Assembly: GCA_016710525.1 (NCBI GenBank)
Contig: JADJVQ010000006.1
Span: 136,739 to 200,738, forward strand
Length of the DNA: 64,000 bases
Source: Burkholderiaceae bacterium
GTDB taxonomy: Bacteria; Pseudomonadota; Gammaproteobacteria; Burkholderiales; Burkholderiaceae_E
Direction: 5' to 3'
This document shows, one piece after another, positions 1 to 7,397 of this stretch. The number at the start of each line of letters is the position of its first letter. The stretch's first letter is position 1. The translations under genes and the position numbers were made by a program. The notes below the pieces were generated by a model. It did not search any database, was not told the origin of the DNA, and was given only the letters and a program-made list of their open reading frames with translations.

Positions 1-45
1 TCGCCCCGCATGCCGGCCAACGAGGATGACTGGGAAACCTTCTGA
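1..45 (+). CDS. C-terminal tail of a methyl-accepting chemotaxis protein (partial)
   Basis: Frame 1 is open from the window edge and reads 14 residues, ending in Asp-Asp-Trp-Glu-Thr-Phe before the TGA at 43-45. The final five residues match the NWETF-type pentapeptide that high-abundance chemoreceptors use to tether CheR (and CheB), here with Asp in place of the leading Asn. cheR begins 76 bases downstream, which supports the call. Only the flexible tail is visible, so the receptor's ligand and class cannot be judged. The identification rests on the pentapeptide plus the neighbouring genes. Confidence 0.72.
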   Translation, partial: SPRMPANEDDWETF

Positions 46-121
46 TGAGAGGCCGATGCAGGTGCATGGCCGCTGACCGGGCGTTGACGAATCACCGTTC
101 CGGCGATGGAGGCGTTCGCAG

Positions 122-958
122 ATGACCGAGGAGACTGCATTCGCCCTGGCCGAATCGAAACTCACGCCAGCCGACTTCGAACGCGTGCGCGACCTGATCT
201 ATCGGCATGTCGGCATCAACCTGCCGCCGAGCAAGCGCACGATGGTGTTCAGCCGACTGTCGCGGCGCCTGCGCGAGACCGGACATGACAGCTTCAGCGC
301 CTATCTCGACAGTGTCGCCGGCCCGCACACCGCGGAATGGCAGCAGTTCGTCAATGCGCTGACCACCAATCTGACGTCGTTCTTTCGCGAGGCCTATCAC
401 TTTCCGGTGCTTGCGGAGTTCCTGAAGCATCGCCCCGATCCTTCGCGTCCGCCCTCGATCTGGTGTGCGGCCGCCTCGACCGGCGAGGAACCGTACTCGC
501 TGGCGATCACGGTGCTCGACACCCTGGGCGCGCGCAGCGGCGCGAAGATCTTCGCCTCCGACATCGACACCAACGTATTGAACACCGCCCGGCGCGGCGT
601 GTATCCGGCGAGCTCGGTCGATTCGCTCGAGCCCGCGGTGCGCAACCGGCACTTCATGCGCGGGGTGCGCGAGAACTCGGGCTTCGTGCGGGTGCGTCCC
701 GAACTGGGCGCGATGATCACTTTCGATCAGGTGAACCTGTCCGCCGACGAATGGCCGTTTCGGGAGCCCTTCGACGCGATCTTCTGCCGCAATGTGATGA
801 TCTACTTCGATGCCAAGGTCAAGGCAGGTGTGCTCGAGCGAATGCACCGGGCGCTGCGCCCTGGCGGCCTGCTGTTCGTCGGGCACTCCGAGAACTTCAC
901 CGACCGGCGCGAGCTGTTTGCGCTGCAGGGCAAGACTGTTTACCGGCGGGTAGGCTGA
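122..958 (+). CDS. cheR: chemotaxis protein methyltransferase CheR
   Basis: A 278-residue protein of normal CheR length. It transfers methyl groups from S-adenosylmethionine to glutamates on chemoreceptors at the inner face of the membrane, as part of adaptation. The N-terminal helical domain is visible (HVGINLPPSKRTMVFSRL region, about residues 30-50). It is followed by the SAM-binding segment WCAAASTGEEPYS (about 119-131) and the later motif IFCRNVMIYF (about 220-229). The preceding chemoreceptor ends in a CheR-binding pentapeptide. cheD follows after 4 bases, so the two are very probably translated from one transcript. The start chosen gives full length; an ATG at 106 opens a different frame and is rejected. 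Confidence 0.96.
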   Translation: MTEETAFALAESKLTPADFERVRDLIYRHVGINLPPSKRTMVFSRLSRRLRETGHDSFSAYLDSVAGPHTAEWQQFVNALTTNLTSFFREAYHFPVLAEFLKHRPDPSRPPSIWCAAASTGEEPYSLAITVLDTLGARSGAKIFASDIDTNVLNTARRGVYPASSVDSLEPAVRNRHFMRGVRENSGFVRVRPELGAMITFDQVNLSADEWPFREPFDAIFCRNVMIYFDAKVKAGVLERMHRALRPGGLLFVGHSENFTDRRELFALQGKTVYRRVG

Positions 959-962
959 CGCG

Positions 963-1583
963 ATGATCCAGAGCACGCCATTGCTCGAGGAGCTCAAGCG
1001 CCGACCGCGCCGCGAAGGCGAGGCCTCGTTCTTCTTCTTCGACCACGGATTCAATGCCGAGGCATGCAAGGTGCTGCCGGGCGAGTTCTTCGTCTACAAC
1101 CGGGACATCGTGATCCAGACCGTGCTGGGCTCGTGCGTGGCGGCTTGCATTGCGGACCGCGGCGCCGGGGTGGGCGGCATGAACCACTTCATGCTTCCCG
1201 ACGGCGACGATTCGTCGGCGCGGTACGGCGTATTCGCGATGGAAGTGCTGATCAACGACATCCTGAAGGCTGGCGGGCGGCGTGGCAGCCTGGAGGCCAA
1301 GGTGTTCGGCGGGGCGGCGGTGATCCAGGGGATGACCCAGCTGAACGTCGGCAAGCAGAACGTCGCCTTCGTCGAGCGCTTCCTGAACAACGAACGGATT
1401 CCGATCGTCTCCAAGGACGTGCTGGACATCTTTCCGCGCAAGGTCTGCTTCCTGCCCAAGACGGGGCGCGCGATGGTCAAGAAGCTCGCGCCTGCGACCA
1501 GTCCGACGGTGGTGCGGGAAGAGACGACTTATCGCAGCCGGGTCCAGCAGAAGGAACCGGCCGGCTCGGTCGAGCTGTTCTGA
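963..1583 (+). CDS. cheD: chemoreceptor glutamine deamidase CheD
   Basis: A 206-residue CheD. The family deamidates specific glutamines on chemoreceptors to glutamate, making them methylatable, and in some species binds CheC. The catalytic Cys lies in LGSCVAACIAD (about residues 56-66) and the partner His in GGMNHFMLPDG (about 71-81), both as expected. The C-terminal 25 residues or so are polar and poorly conserved, which is common in Proteobacteria. It lies 4 bases after cheR and 52 bases before cheB, so it belongs to the same operon. Confidence 0.95.
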   Translation: MIQSTPLLEELKRRPRREGEASFFFFDHGFNAEACKVLPGEFFVYNRDIVIQTVLGSCVAACIADRGAGVGGMNHFMLPDGDDSSARYGVFAMEVLINDILKAGGRRGSLEAKVFGGAAVIQGMTQLNVGKQNVAFVERFLNNERIPIVSKDVLDIFPRKVCFLPKTGRAMVKKLAPATSPTVVREETTYRSRVQQKEPAGSVELF

Positions 1584-1635
1584 GTGGCCCGCATCGACGT
1601 GGCCCGCGAACTGACAACTGGCACGAGGAACTGAC

Positions 1636-2823
1636 ATGGAAAAGATCAAGGTGCTTGTGGTGGACGATTCCGCGCTGGTGCGCAGCCTGCTGGCAGGCAT
1701 CGTCAATGCCCAGCCCGACATGAGCTGCATTGGCGCGGCCAGCGATCCGCTGGTGGCGCGCGAAATGATCCGCAACCTCAATCCCGACGTGCTGACTCTC
1801 GATGTCGAGATGCCGCGGATGGATGGCATCGATTTCCTCGAGAAGCTGATGCGCCTGCGCCCGATGCCGGTCGTGATGGTCTCGACGCTGACCGAGCGCG
1901 GCGCGGAGGTGACCATGCGTGCGCTCGAACTCGGTGCGATCGACTTCGTCGCCAAACCCAAGATCGGCGTGTCGCGCGGCCTGAGCGAAGCGGCCGGCGA
2001 GATCGTCGACAAGATCCGGATCGCGTCGCGCGCCCGGGTGTTTCGCCGCGCCGGTGTTCCGGCCGCGACGGGCGGGACGGTCGCGACGGCGTCGCCTGCC
2101 GCTGGCGCCGCTGTCGGCACATCAGGTCAGGCAGGCCCGCGATCGGCCATGTTTGCCCGCGCGCCTGGCGCTGCTGCGGCGGCTCTGGCGACACGCGCAC
2201 CACCGGTCGGCGCGACGCCGCGCGCCGGCACCGAAAAGCTGATCGCCATCGGCGCGTCGACAGGCGGAACCGAGGCGATCCGGGCGATCCTCATCTCCTT
2301 GCCGCACGACTTTCCGGCGGTGGTGATCACCCAGCACATGCCTCCCGGATTTACCCGCAGCTTTGCCGAGCGCCTGAACTCGCAATGCCGGATCGAGGTC
2401 ATGGAAGCCCGACACCAGGAGCGGCTGCTGCCCGGGCACGCCTATATCGCACCCGGCGGGCTGCACCTGCGCGTGGAGCGCAATGGCGCCAACTACATGG
2501 CGATGCTCGACGAGACCGAACCGGTCAACCGCCATCGCCCCTCGGTCGAAGTGCTGTTCCACTCGGTTGCCCAGTGTGTCGGCCCGAACGCCATCGGCGT
2601 GATGCTCACCGGCATGGGGCGCGATGGCGCCGACGCGATGCGCCGGATGCGCGATGCCGGCGCCTACAACATCGCCCAGGATGAAGCGACCTGCGTGGTC
2701 TACGGCATGCCGCGCGAGGCGGTGCTGGCCGGCGCGGTCCACGAGTCGCTGCCGATCCAGTCGATCGGCGCCCACCTGATGGAGCGGGTCCACGCGATGC
2801 CAGGCGTCAGCCACCGGATCTGA
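1636..2823 (+). CDS. cheB: chemotaxis response regulator protein-glutamate methylesterase CheB
   Basis: A 395-residue two-domain protein. The N-terminal receiver domain (about 1-125) shows the acidic pair VVDDS and the phospho-acceptor Asp in [13 protein letters not shown] long Ala/Gly-rich linker (about 140-195) connects it to the methylesterase domain, which carries the catalytic Ser in [11 protein letters not shown], the His in TQHMPPGF and the Asp in [10 protein letters not shown]. When phosphorylated by CheA it removes methyl groups from chemoreceptors. The linker is longer than in Escherichia coli CheB. The usual cheY and cheZ do not follow; the next gene is convergent and unrelated. 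Confidence 0.96.
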   Translation: MEKIKVLVVDDSALVRSLLAGIVNAQPDMSCIGAASDPLVAREMIRNLNPDVLTLDVEMPRMDGIDFLEKLMRLRPMPVVMVSTLTERGAEVTMRALELGAIDFVAKPKIGVSRGLSEAAGEIVDKIRIASRARVFRRAGVPAATGGTVATASPAAGAAVGTSGQAGPRSAMFARAPGAAAAALATRAPPVGATPRAGTEKLIAIGASTGGTEAIRAILISLPHDFPAVVITQHMPPGFTRSFAERLNSQCRIEVMEARHQERLLPGHAYIAPGGLHLRVERNGANYMAMLDETEPVNRHRPSVEVLFHSVAQCVGPNAIGVMLTGMGRDGADAMRRMRDAGAYNIAQDEATCVVYGMPREAVLAGAVHESLPIQSIGAHLMERVHAMPGVSHRI

Positions 2824-2865
2824 GCTCGGGCAACTCGCCTGGACCGGCGACAGCCGTATCCGGCC

Positions 2866-3564
2866 CTAGTGCAGCGGACCGCCTGCCGAGTGTCGGGTGG
2901 GTCGCAGGCGCCCTCGAAAGATGGTCTGCAGCACACGGGTGGTGCCCAGGATCACGCCTTCCTGGCCGATCGTGTGGGTCCCGTCCGCATTGATGTCGAG
3001 CGTCACATTGGCGCCCGCCGCCTGCAGGCCGCGCAGCGCCTGCCGGGCGTGCACGACCGGAACGATCGAATCGAGTTCGCCGTGAATCAGATGGATGTCT
3101 GCGCGGATGCGTTCGTCGGCGCGGATAGGCGAGGCCAGTCGCGCGGCATAGGCAACTCCGATCGCGCATAACCCGGGGTGCCGGCGCAGGGCCTGCAGCA
3201 CGACGGTCGCGCCTTGCGAGAATCCGACCAGCACGGTCCGGTCTGCGCCGACGCCGCAGGCATGCTGCAGAGTCCTCACCCGGAGCGCCACGGCGTCGCT
3301 CGCGTCCCCGATTCTTCCGATGCGATCGGCCGCGACCCCGCTCGCGTCGAACCAGTCGAAGCCATGCCCGGTGGCCCCGGCATGCAGTCCCTGCAGGATG
3401 GCCGCGGTCGCGCCTGGAAACTTCAACTGCCAGGCGATCGCCACCGGCGCGAAGGTTTCGGGTCGAGAGCCCGCGCCGTGCAGGAACACCAGCAGGCGGG
3501 GAGGAGCCCGTGGCGACAGGGCCGGCAGTTCGAGCCAGAGCTGATCGTCGGACAGACCGGCCAC
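2866..3564 (-). CDS. phospholipase/carboxylesterase family alpha/beta hydrolase
   Basis: A 232-residue serine hydrolase of the YpfH/acyl-protein-thioesterase type. The nucleophile elbow is GFSQGA, the acid is in HGELDSIVP and the His is in ADGTHTIG, so the catalytic triad appears complete. The oxyanion segment LVFLHGAGS is near the N-terminus. No signal peptide is seen, so it should be cytoplasmic. It starts 4 bases after the pit stop codon and so shares the phosphate-uptake transcript, but nothing in the sequence links it to phosphate. The substrate is unknown; short-chain esters or lysophospholipids are typical of the family. Confidence 0.85.
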   Translation of the reverse strand: MAGLSDDQLWLELPALSPRAPPRLLVFLHGAGSRPETFAPVAIAWQLKFPGATAAILQGLHAGATGHGFDWFDASGVAADRIGRIGDASDAVALRVRTLQHACGVGADRTVLVGFSQGATVVLQALRRHPGLCAIGVAYAARLASPIRADERIRADIHLIHGELDSIVPVVHARQALRGLQAAGANVTLDINADGTHTIGQEGVILGTTRVLQTIFRGRLRPTRHSAGGPLH

Positions 3565-3568
3565 GATT

Positions 3569-4579
3569 TCAGAGAATGTGACGCCCGACCCACCAGGCGA
3601 GCGCCGAGACGGCGGCCGACGCGGGGATCGTCAGAACCCAGGCCCAGACGATATTGCCGGCCAGCCCCCAGCGCACCGCCGAAACCTTCTGCGCCGAGCC
3701 GACGCCGACGATCGCGCCGGTGATGGTGTGCGTGGTGGAAACCGGAATGCCAAATGCCGACGCGAGGAAGAGCGTGATCGCGCCGCCGGTTTCCGCACAG
3801 AAGCCGCCGACCGGTTTGAGCTTGGTGATCTTCTGGCCCATCGTCTTGACGATCCGCCACCCGCCGAACAGCGTGCCCAGCGCGATCGCGACGAAGCACG
3901 AGACGATGACCCAGTTGGGCGGCAGCGCATCGGCGGGCGACGTGTAGCCGGCGGCGATCAGCAGCAGCCAGATGATGCCCATGGTCTTTTGAGCGTCGTT
4001 GCTGCCGTGTCCGAGGCTGTAGAGCGCCGATGAAATCAGCTGCAGCCGCCGGAACCATCGGTCCATGCGCCTTGGTGTGGAATGAAAGAAGCCCCAGGAG
4101 ACTGCCAGCATCAGCAGCGCACCGAGCAGGAAACCGAGCATCGGCGAGACCAGGATGAACAGGGCCGTCTTGATCAGACCGGGTCCGACCAGCGCACCGA
4201 AACCCGCCTTGGCGACCGTGGCGCCTACCAGCCCGCCGATCAGCGCATGCGAAGAGCTGGACGGGATGCCGTAGTACCAGGTGATGATGTTCCACGTGAT
4301 CGCGCCGACCAGGGCGCCGAAGATCACGTAGTGGTCGACCACGCTGGCATCCACGGTGCCCTTGCCGATCGTGGCAGCCACCTTGAGCTGAAAGATGAAG
4401 ATGGCCAGGAAGTTGAAGAACGCTGCCCAGACGACCGCCTGGTGCGGCTTGAGCACACCGGTGGAGACGACGGTCGCGATCGAGTTGGCCGCATCGTGAA
4501 AGCCGTTCATGAAATCGAACAGCAGTGCCAGCACGACCAGCAGTGCGACGATCCAGAAGGCGATGGTGACGGTTTGCAT
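3569..4579 (-). CDS. pit: low-affinity inorganic phosphate transporter, Pit family
   Basis: A 336-residue inner-membrane protein with many hydrophobic segments. The family signature FDFMNGFHDAANSIATVVSTG lies near the N-terminus, and its inverted-repeat partner (LGHGSNDAQKTMGI and later STTHTITGAIVGVG) lies in the second half. It imports inorganic phosphate, probably as a metal-phosphate complex in symport with protons. The start at 4579 was chosen because it places the first membrane segment at the N-terminus; the upstream in-frame extension is Arg-rich and unlike the family. A DUF47/PhoU-like gene lies 32 bases upstream, the standard pairing for Pit transporters. Confidence 0.94.
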   Translation of the reverse strand: MQTVTIAFWIVALLVVLALLFDFMNGFHDAANSIATVVSTGVLKPHQAVVWAAFFNFLAIFIFQLKVAATIGKGTVDASVVDHYVIFGALVGAITWNIITWYYGIPSSSSHALIGGLVGATVAKAGFGALVGPGLIKTALFILVSPMLGFLLGALLMLAVSWGFFHSTPRRMDRWFRRLQLISSALYSLGHGSNDAQKTMGIIWLLLIAAGYTSPADALPPNWVIVSCFVAIALGTLFGGWRIVKTMGQKITKLKPVGGFCAETGGAITLFLASAFGIPVSTTHTITGAIVGVGSAQKVSAVRWGLAGNIVWAWVLTIPASAAVSALAWWVGRHIL

Positions 4580-4611
4580 CCGCTGTAATCCTGCGCGCCG
4601 GTCGCGCGGAC

Positions 4612-5247
4612 TCAGGCGTTTTCGAGGACGACGCCCTCGATGACATTGGCGACGTCCTCGCACTTGTCGGAGACCGACTCGAGGAGCTCGTAGATGGCCT
4701 TCAGCTTGATCAGCTGGCGGACGTCGGATTCATCGCGGAACAGCTTCGACATCGCCGATCGCATCACCCGGTCGGCATCGGACTCGAGGCGGTCGATCTC
4801 GGTGCAGATCTTCAGGATGGCGTCCGCATTTTCCATGCTCGAGAGCATGCCCACCGCTGTCTTGACCCGATCGCAGCACATCTGGTTCAGGTCGGCGAGT
4901 TGCTGCGCCTCGGGCGTCACGCGCTGCAGGTCGTAGAGCATCGCGGACTCGGCCACGTCCTGGATCAGGTCCAGGATGTCGTCCATCTGCGTGATCAGCT
5001 GATGGATGCTTTCGCGGTCGAATGGCGTGATGAAGGTCTTGTGCAGCAGCGCCACGGTATCGTGGGTGATCTTGTCGGCGGCCTTCTCGATGACGTCGAT
5101 CGAGTCGATGCCCCGCTGGCGTGCCTGCAGATCTCCGTAGTTGGTCATCAGCCCGGCCAGTTCGCGACTGCCTTCGGCAATGCGCTCGGCATGCTGGTTG
5201 AAGAGATCGAAGAACTTCCCCTCGCGGGGCATCAGACTTCCGAACAT
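4612..5247 (-). CDS. DUF47 family PhoU-like phosphate transport regulator
   Basis: A 211-residue, all-helical, highly charged protein of the DUF47 (TIGR00153, Pit accessory) family. The start at 5247 gives the typical N-terminus MFGSLMPREGKFFDLFNQHA; an in-frame Met 54 bases upstream would add an unrelated hydrophobic stretch. These proteins are PhoU relatives thought to bind metal clusters and modulate the adjacent Pit transporter. The gene is transcribed ahead of pit with a 32-base gap. The sequence gives no direct evidence of a Pho box. Confidence 0.92.
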   Translation of the reverse strand: MFGSLMPREGKFFDLFNQHAERIAEGSRELAGLMTNYGDLQARQRGIDSIDVIEKAADKITHDTVALLHKTFITPFDRESIHQLITQMDDILDLIQDVAESAMLYDLQRVTPEAQQLADLNQMCCDRVKTAVGMLSSMENADAILKICTEIDRLESDADRVMRSAMSKLFRDESDVRQLIKLKAIYELLESVSDKCEDVANVIEGVVLENA

Positions 5248-5322
5248 GGTGGCGGGCTCGTTGAGAAAGCGGGGCAAGGGTAGCAGAAATGCCACAGGCA
5301 CTGCCGCGCCCGGTTTCGACTC

Positions 5323-5754
5323 TCAGGAGCCGGCGCGTTTCCGGATGCACTCGATGTAGGCCGCCGAGTCGGGCAGGCTGCGATCGCGCTGCGCCTGCCA
5401 CACGACCTGACCCAGGCATTCGATGATGTCGTGGGCCGCCTCGTGCAGCGATCCGCGACGCGCGGCCAGCGACTGGAACGCGGCCCGGATGCCCGCAGGC
5501 TGGTCGATCGATACCTGCTCGGACACGGCCAGGTGCATCGACAGATGCAGGAACGGATTGGTACGTCCGCCATCGACCGGGTACTCGGCTGCCAGTGCGG
5601 CGTCCAGGTCGGCGAGCTCGCGGTGGTACTCGGGATGTTCGAGCATCCAGTCCAGCGCCATCGCCTCCAGCGGCGTCAGCGGGGTCGCCTGCACGTGCTT
5701 GCGCCAGGCTTCGCAGAAGAAGCGCCGGACATCGTCCTTGCCGGGATTGAACAT
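5323..5754 (-). CDS. DUF1841 family protein
   Basis: A 143-residue protein that starts MFNPGKDDVRRFFCEAWRK and contains the conserved NPFLHLSMHLAVSEQ segment, both characteristic of DUF1841, a family found mainly in Beta- and Gammaproteobacteria. No catalytic motif, signal peptide or membrane segment is visible and the function is unknown. It lies 19 bases downstream of nth on the same strand, so it probably ends the rnfB-nth-DUF1841 transcription unit, an arrangement I recall from other Betaproteobacteria. Confidence 0.88.
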   Translation of the reverse strand: MFNPGKDDVRRFFCEAWRKHVQATPLTPLEAMALDWMLEHPEYHRELADLDAALAAEYPVDGGRTNPFLHLSMHLAVSEQVSIDQPAGIRAAFQSLAARRGSLHEAAHDIIECLGQVVWQAQRDRSLPDSAAYIECIRKRAGS

Positions 5755-5773
5755 GGGAGGCTCGCGGGTCTTT

Positions 5774-6415
5774 CTAGCTCGGTTCCGGGGACTTGGGCCG
5801 ATACCGGCAAAGGTCGGCGATCGGGCAGCGCCAGCATTCGGGGCGCCTGGCCTTGCAGATGTAGCGTCCGTGAAGGATCAGCCAATGGTGCGCATGGGTG
5901 CGGAATTCAGGTGGGACGGCCTTGAGCAGCTTCGCTTCGACGGCGTCGACCTGCTTGCCGGGTGCCAGGCCGGTCCGGTTGGCAACCCGGAAGACATGGG
6001 TATCGACCGGAATCGTCGGTTCGCCGAAGGCCACATTGAGCACGACATTGGCTGTCTTGCGGCCGACTCCCGGAAGAGACTGCAGCGCGGCCAGCGAATG
6101 GGGCACCTCGCCGCCGTGCTGCTCGACCAGCATCCGGCAGGTCTGGACCAGGTGCCGGGCTTTCGAGCGGAACAGGCCGATCGTCTGCAGGTAGGGGATC
6201 AAACCCTCTTCGCCCAGTGCCAGGATGTCGGCCGGCGTGCTGGCCACGGCAAACAGCTTGCGGGTGGCCAGGTTGACGCTCTTGTCGGTGGCCTGGGCCG
6301 ACAGCAGGACCGCAGCCAGCAGCTGGAAGGGAGTCTGGTATTCGAGTTCGGTCTTCGGCTCGGGGTTCAGCGTGCGCAAGCGCTCGAACGCGGCCTGGCG
6401 ATCGGCGGGCTTCAT
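5774..6415 (-). CDS. nth: endonuclease III (DNA glycosylase/AP lyase)
   Basis: A 213-residue base-excision repair enzyme that removes oxidised pyrimidines and cleaves the abasic site. The helix-hairpin-helix element [11 protein letters not shown] carries the catalytic Lys and is followed by the catalytic Asp in VDTHVFRV. The C-terminal 4Fe-4S loop is complete (Cys in [17 protein letters not shown]). The start at 6415 overlaps the rnfB stop by 4 bases (ATGA), which fits translational coupling. The open frame extends far upstream inside rnfB, but that extension is not homologous and is rejected. Confidence 0.96.
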   Translation of the reverse strand: MKPADRQAAFERLRTLNPEPKTELEYQTPFQLLAAVLLSAQATDKSVNLATRKLFAVASTPADILALGEEGLIPYLQTIGLFRSKARHLVQTCRMLVEQHGGEVPHSLAALQSLPGVGRKTANVVLNVAFGEPTIPVDTHVFRVANRTGLAPGKQVDAVEAKLLKAVPPEFRTHAHHWLILHGRYICKARRPECWRCPIADLCRYRPKSPEPS

Positions 6416-7065
6416 GTCTGGCTGCCGGCCAGGCGCTCGCGTGCCCTGCGGATCGCGGCCTCGACCACGGCTCGCTTGCGCGCGGTGGCGGGGTCGTCGG
6501 GTTCTTCGGCCAGTGCCGCGAGCTTGGCCACCGCCAGGCCGGCCAGGCGGACCTGGTCGTCTTGCCGCTCGCGAACCAGGCGCTCGGCGCGGCGCCGGTG
6601 CCGGATGCGGGCGAGCGCGATGTCGGCCTGCGACCAGGCGGGAGCGCCTGGGTCCATGGTGATGCAGTCGACCGGACAGGCCGGCACGCACAGGTCGCAG
6701 CCGCTGCACAGCGCATCGATCACCGTGTGCATCCGCTTGGGGGCCCCGATGATGGCATCGAGCGGGCAGGCGGTGATGCACTTGGTACAGCCTATGCAAA
6801 GTTGCGGGTCGATCCGGGCGACGTGGCGCGCACGGGTCTCGCCTCGGCTGGTATCAAGTGCTGGCGCCGGCTGCTGCAGCAGTTCGGCCAGTCGCACGAC
6901 ACCCGCCTGGCCACCCGGGGGGCAACGGTTGATCGGCGCCGCTTCGTGCACGATGGCCCTGGCGTAGGGCTCGCATCCGGCGTAGCCGCACTGGGTGCAT
7001 TGGGTCTGGGGCAGCAGCGCGTCGATGCGCTCGATGAGACGGTCTGAATCGGTGAGGGGGGACAC
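6412..7065 (-). CDS. rnfB: RnfB-like electron transport ferredoxin subunit
   Basis: A 217-residue iron-sulfur protein. An N-terminal 4Fe-4S domain has Cys in [16 protein letters not shown] and a fourth Cys in NRCPPGG. It is followed by two bacterial ferredoxin motifs, [12 protein letters not shown] and [12 protein letters not shown]. The charged Arg/Ala-rich C-terminus (about 160-217) is longer than needed for cofactor binding. The N-terminal membrane anchor of enterobacterial RnfB is absent, and no other rnf genes are nearby; such lone RnfB proteins beside nth are common in Betaproteobacteria. The start is GTG at 7065. A perfect -10 element lies just upstream and leaves almost no leader. Confidence 0.88.
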   Translation of the reverse strand: MSPLTDSDRLIERIDALLPQTQCTQCGYAGCEPYARAIVHEAAPINRCPPGGQAGVVRLAELLQQPAPALDTSRGETRARHVARIDPQLCIGCTKCITACPLDAIIGAPKRMHTVIDALCSGCDLCVPACPVDCITMDPGAPAWSQADIALARIRHRRRAERLVRERQDDQVRLAGLAVAKLAALAEEPDDPATARKRAVVEAAIRRARERLAGSQT

Positions 7066-7071
7066 GGTCGG

Positions 7072-7077
7072 ATTATA
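7072..7077 (-). promoter_or_regulatory. -10 element for rnfB
   Basis: On the minus strand this is a perfect TATAAT. A normal start point about 7 bases downstream falls at about 7065, which is the rnfB GTG itself, so the mRNA may be leaderless. No good -35 hexamer is seen at 16-18 bases; the best match is TGCCGA. Confidence 0.45.
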
Positions 7078-7158
7078 GAGGTCGCGTCAGTGTGTCGGCA
7101 GGTTTGACACCTGCTGTTCGGCCTGCCGCTCGGTCGCTTCGCCGGGCGACGGGGCGAT

Positions 7159-7176
7159 TTTTCAAGTCATTGAAAA
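7159..7176. promoter_or_regulatory. perfect palindrome, candidate activator site upstream of a sigma-54 promoter
   Basis: TTTTCAA-GTCA-TTGAAAA is a perfect 7-base inverted repeat with a 4-base centre, in otherwise GC-rich DNA. Its centre is about 75 bases upstream of the start point predicted from the -24/-12 promoter at 7217-7232. That is about where dimeric enhancer-binding activators sit. I do not recognise the cognate regulator. Confidence 0.5.
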
Positions 7177-7216
7177 CAAAGCGATATTCAGGACCAGTGC
7201 TCGATGATGCGGCGCC

Positions 7217-7232
7217 GGGCATGAAGCTTGCA
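7217..7232 (+). promoter_or_regulatory. candidate sigma-54 (-24/-12) promoter
   Basis: The sequence GGGCAT-GAAGC-TTGCA matches the RpoN consensus TGGCAC-N5-TTGCA with exact spacing. GG is at 7218-7219 and GC at 7230-7231, separated by 10 bases. The expected start point is about 7242-7244. No protein gene follows on this strand; a hairpin and an intrinsic terminator do. Confidence 0.6.
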
Positions 7233-7242
7233 TTATTTCAAG

Positions 7243-7333
7243 GGCGGTGCGGAAAGTGGGGCCGTACCGCTCTTTGACCAGAAAAGCCAGCTGGGACCGG
7301 GTGAGCGCTCGATGCGCTCACCCGTTTTTTTTT
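7243..7333 (+). ncRNA. candidate sigma-54-dependent small RNA, about 90 nt
   Basis: No protein gene is supported here. The stretch starts about 12 bases after a sigma-54 promoter and ends in a strong intrinsic terminator. It folds into two hairpins. The 5' hairpin pairs 7244-7252 with 7262-7270 (nine pairs, one of them G-U) around a 9-base AAAGTGGGG loop. The 3' hairpin is the terminator at 7299-7323. The 28-base linker between them (7271-7298) looks single-stranded and would be the natural pairing region. The transcript runs divergently from rnfB and towards the convergent phaZ. It does not resemble tmRNA, 6S or RNase P in length or ends. This is a prediction from architecture, without homology support. 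Confidence 0.55.
7299..7333 (+). terminator. Rho-independent terminator
   Basis: A 10-base-pair perfect stem (GGGTGAGCGC with GCGCTCACCC) around a TCGAT loop is followed by G and nine T residues (7325-7333). The T-run is only on the plus strand, so it terminates plus-strand transcription, although the flanking protein genes are both on the minus strand. Confidence 0.88.
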
Positions 7334-7397
7334 GTGCGCCCGGCATGGGCGCACCCCGGCGATCCTGCCCGGACCGCGAGCCGTCCCGCAAGGGCTG

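Noticed and set aside
7243..7333. tmRNA, 6S RNA or other housekeeping RNA
   Set aside because: The length, the lack of a CCA end or tRNA-like arms, and the lack of an open-bubble 6S fold do not fit; it is treated as an unassigned small RNA.
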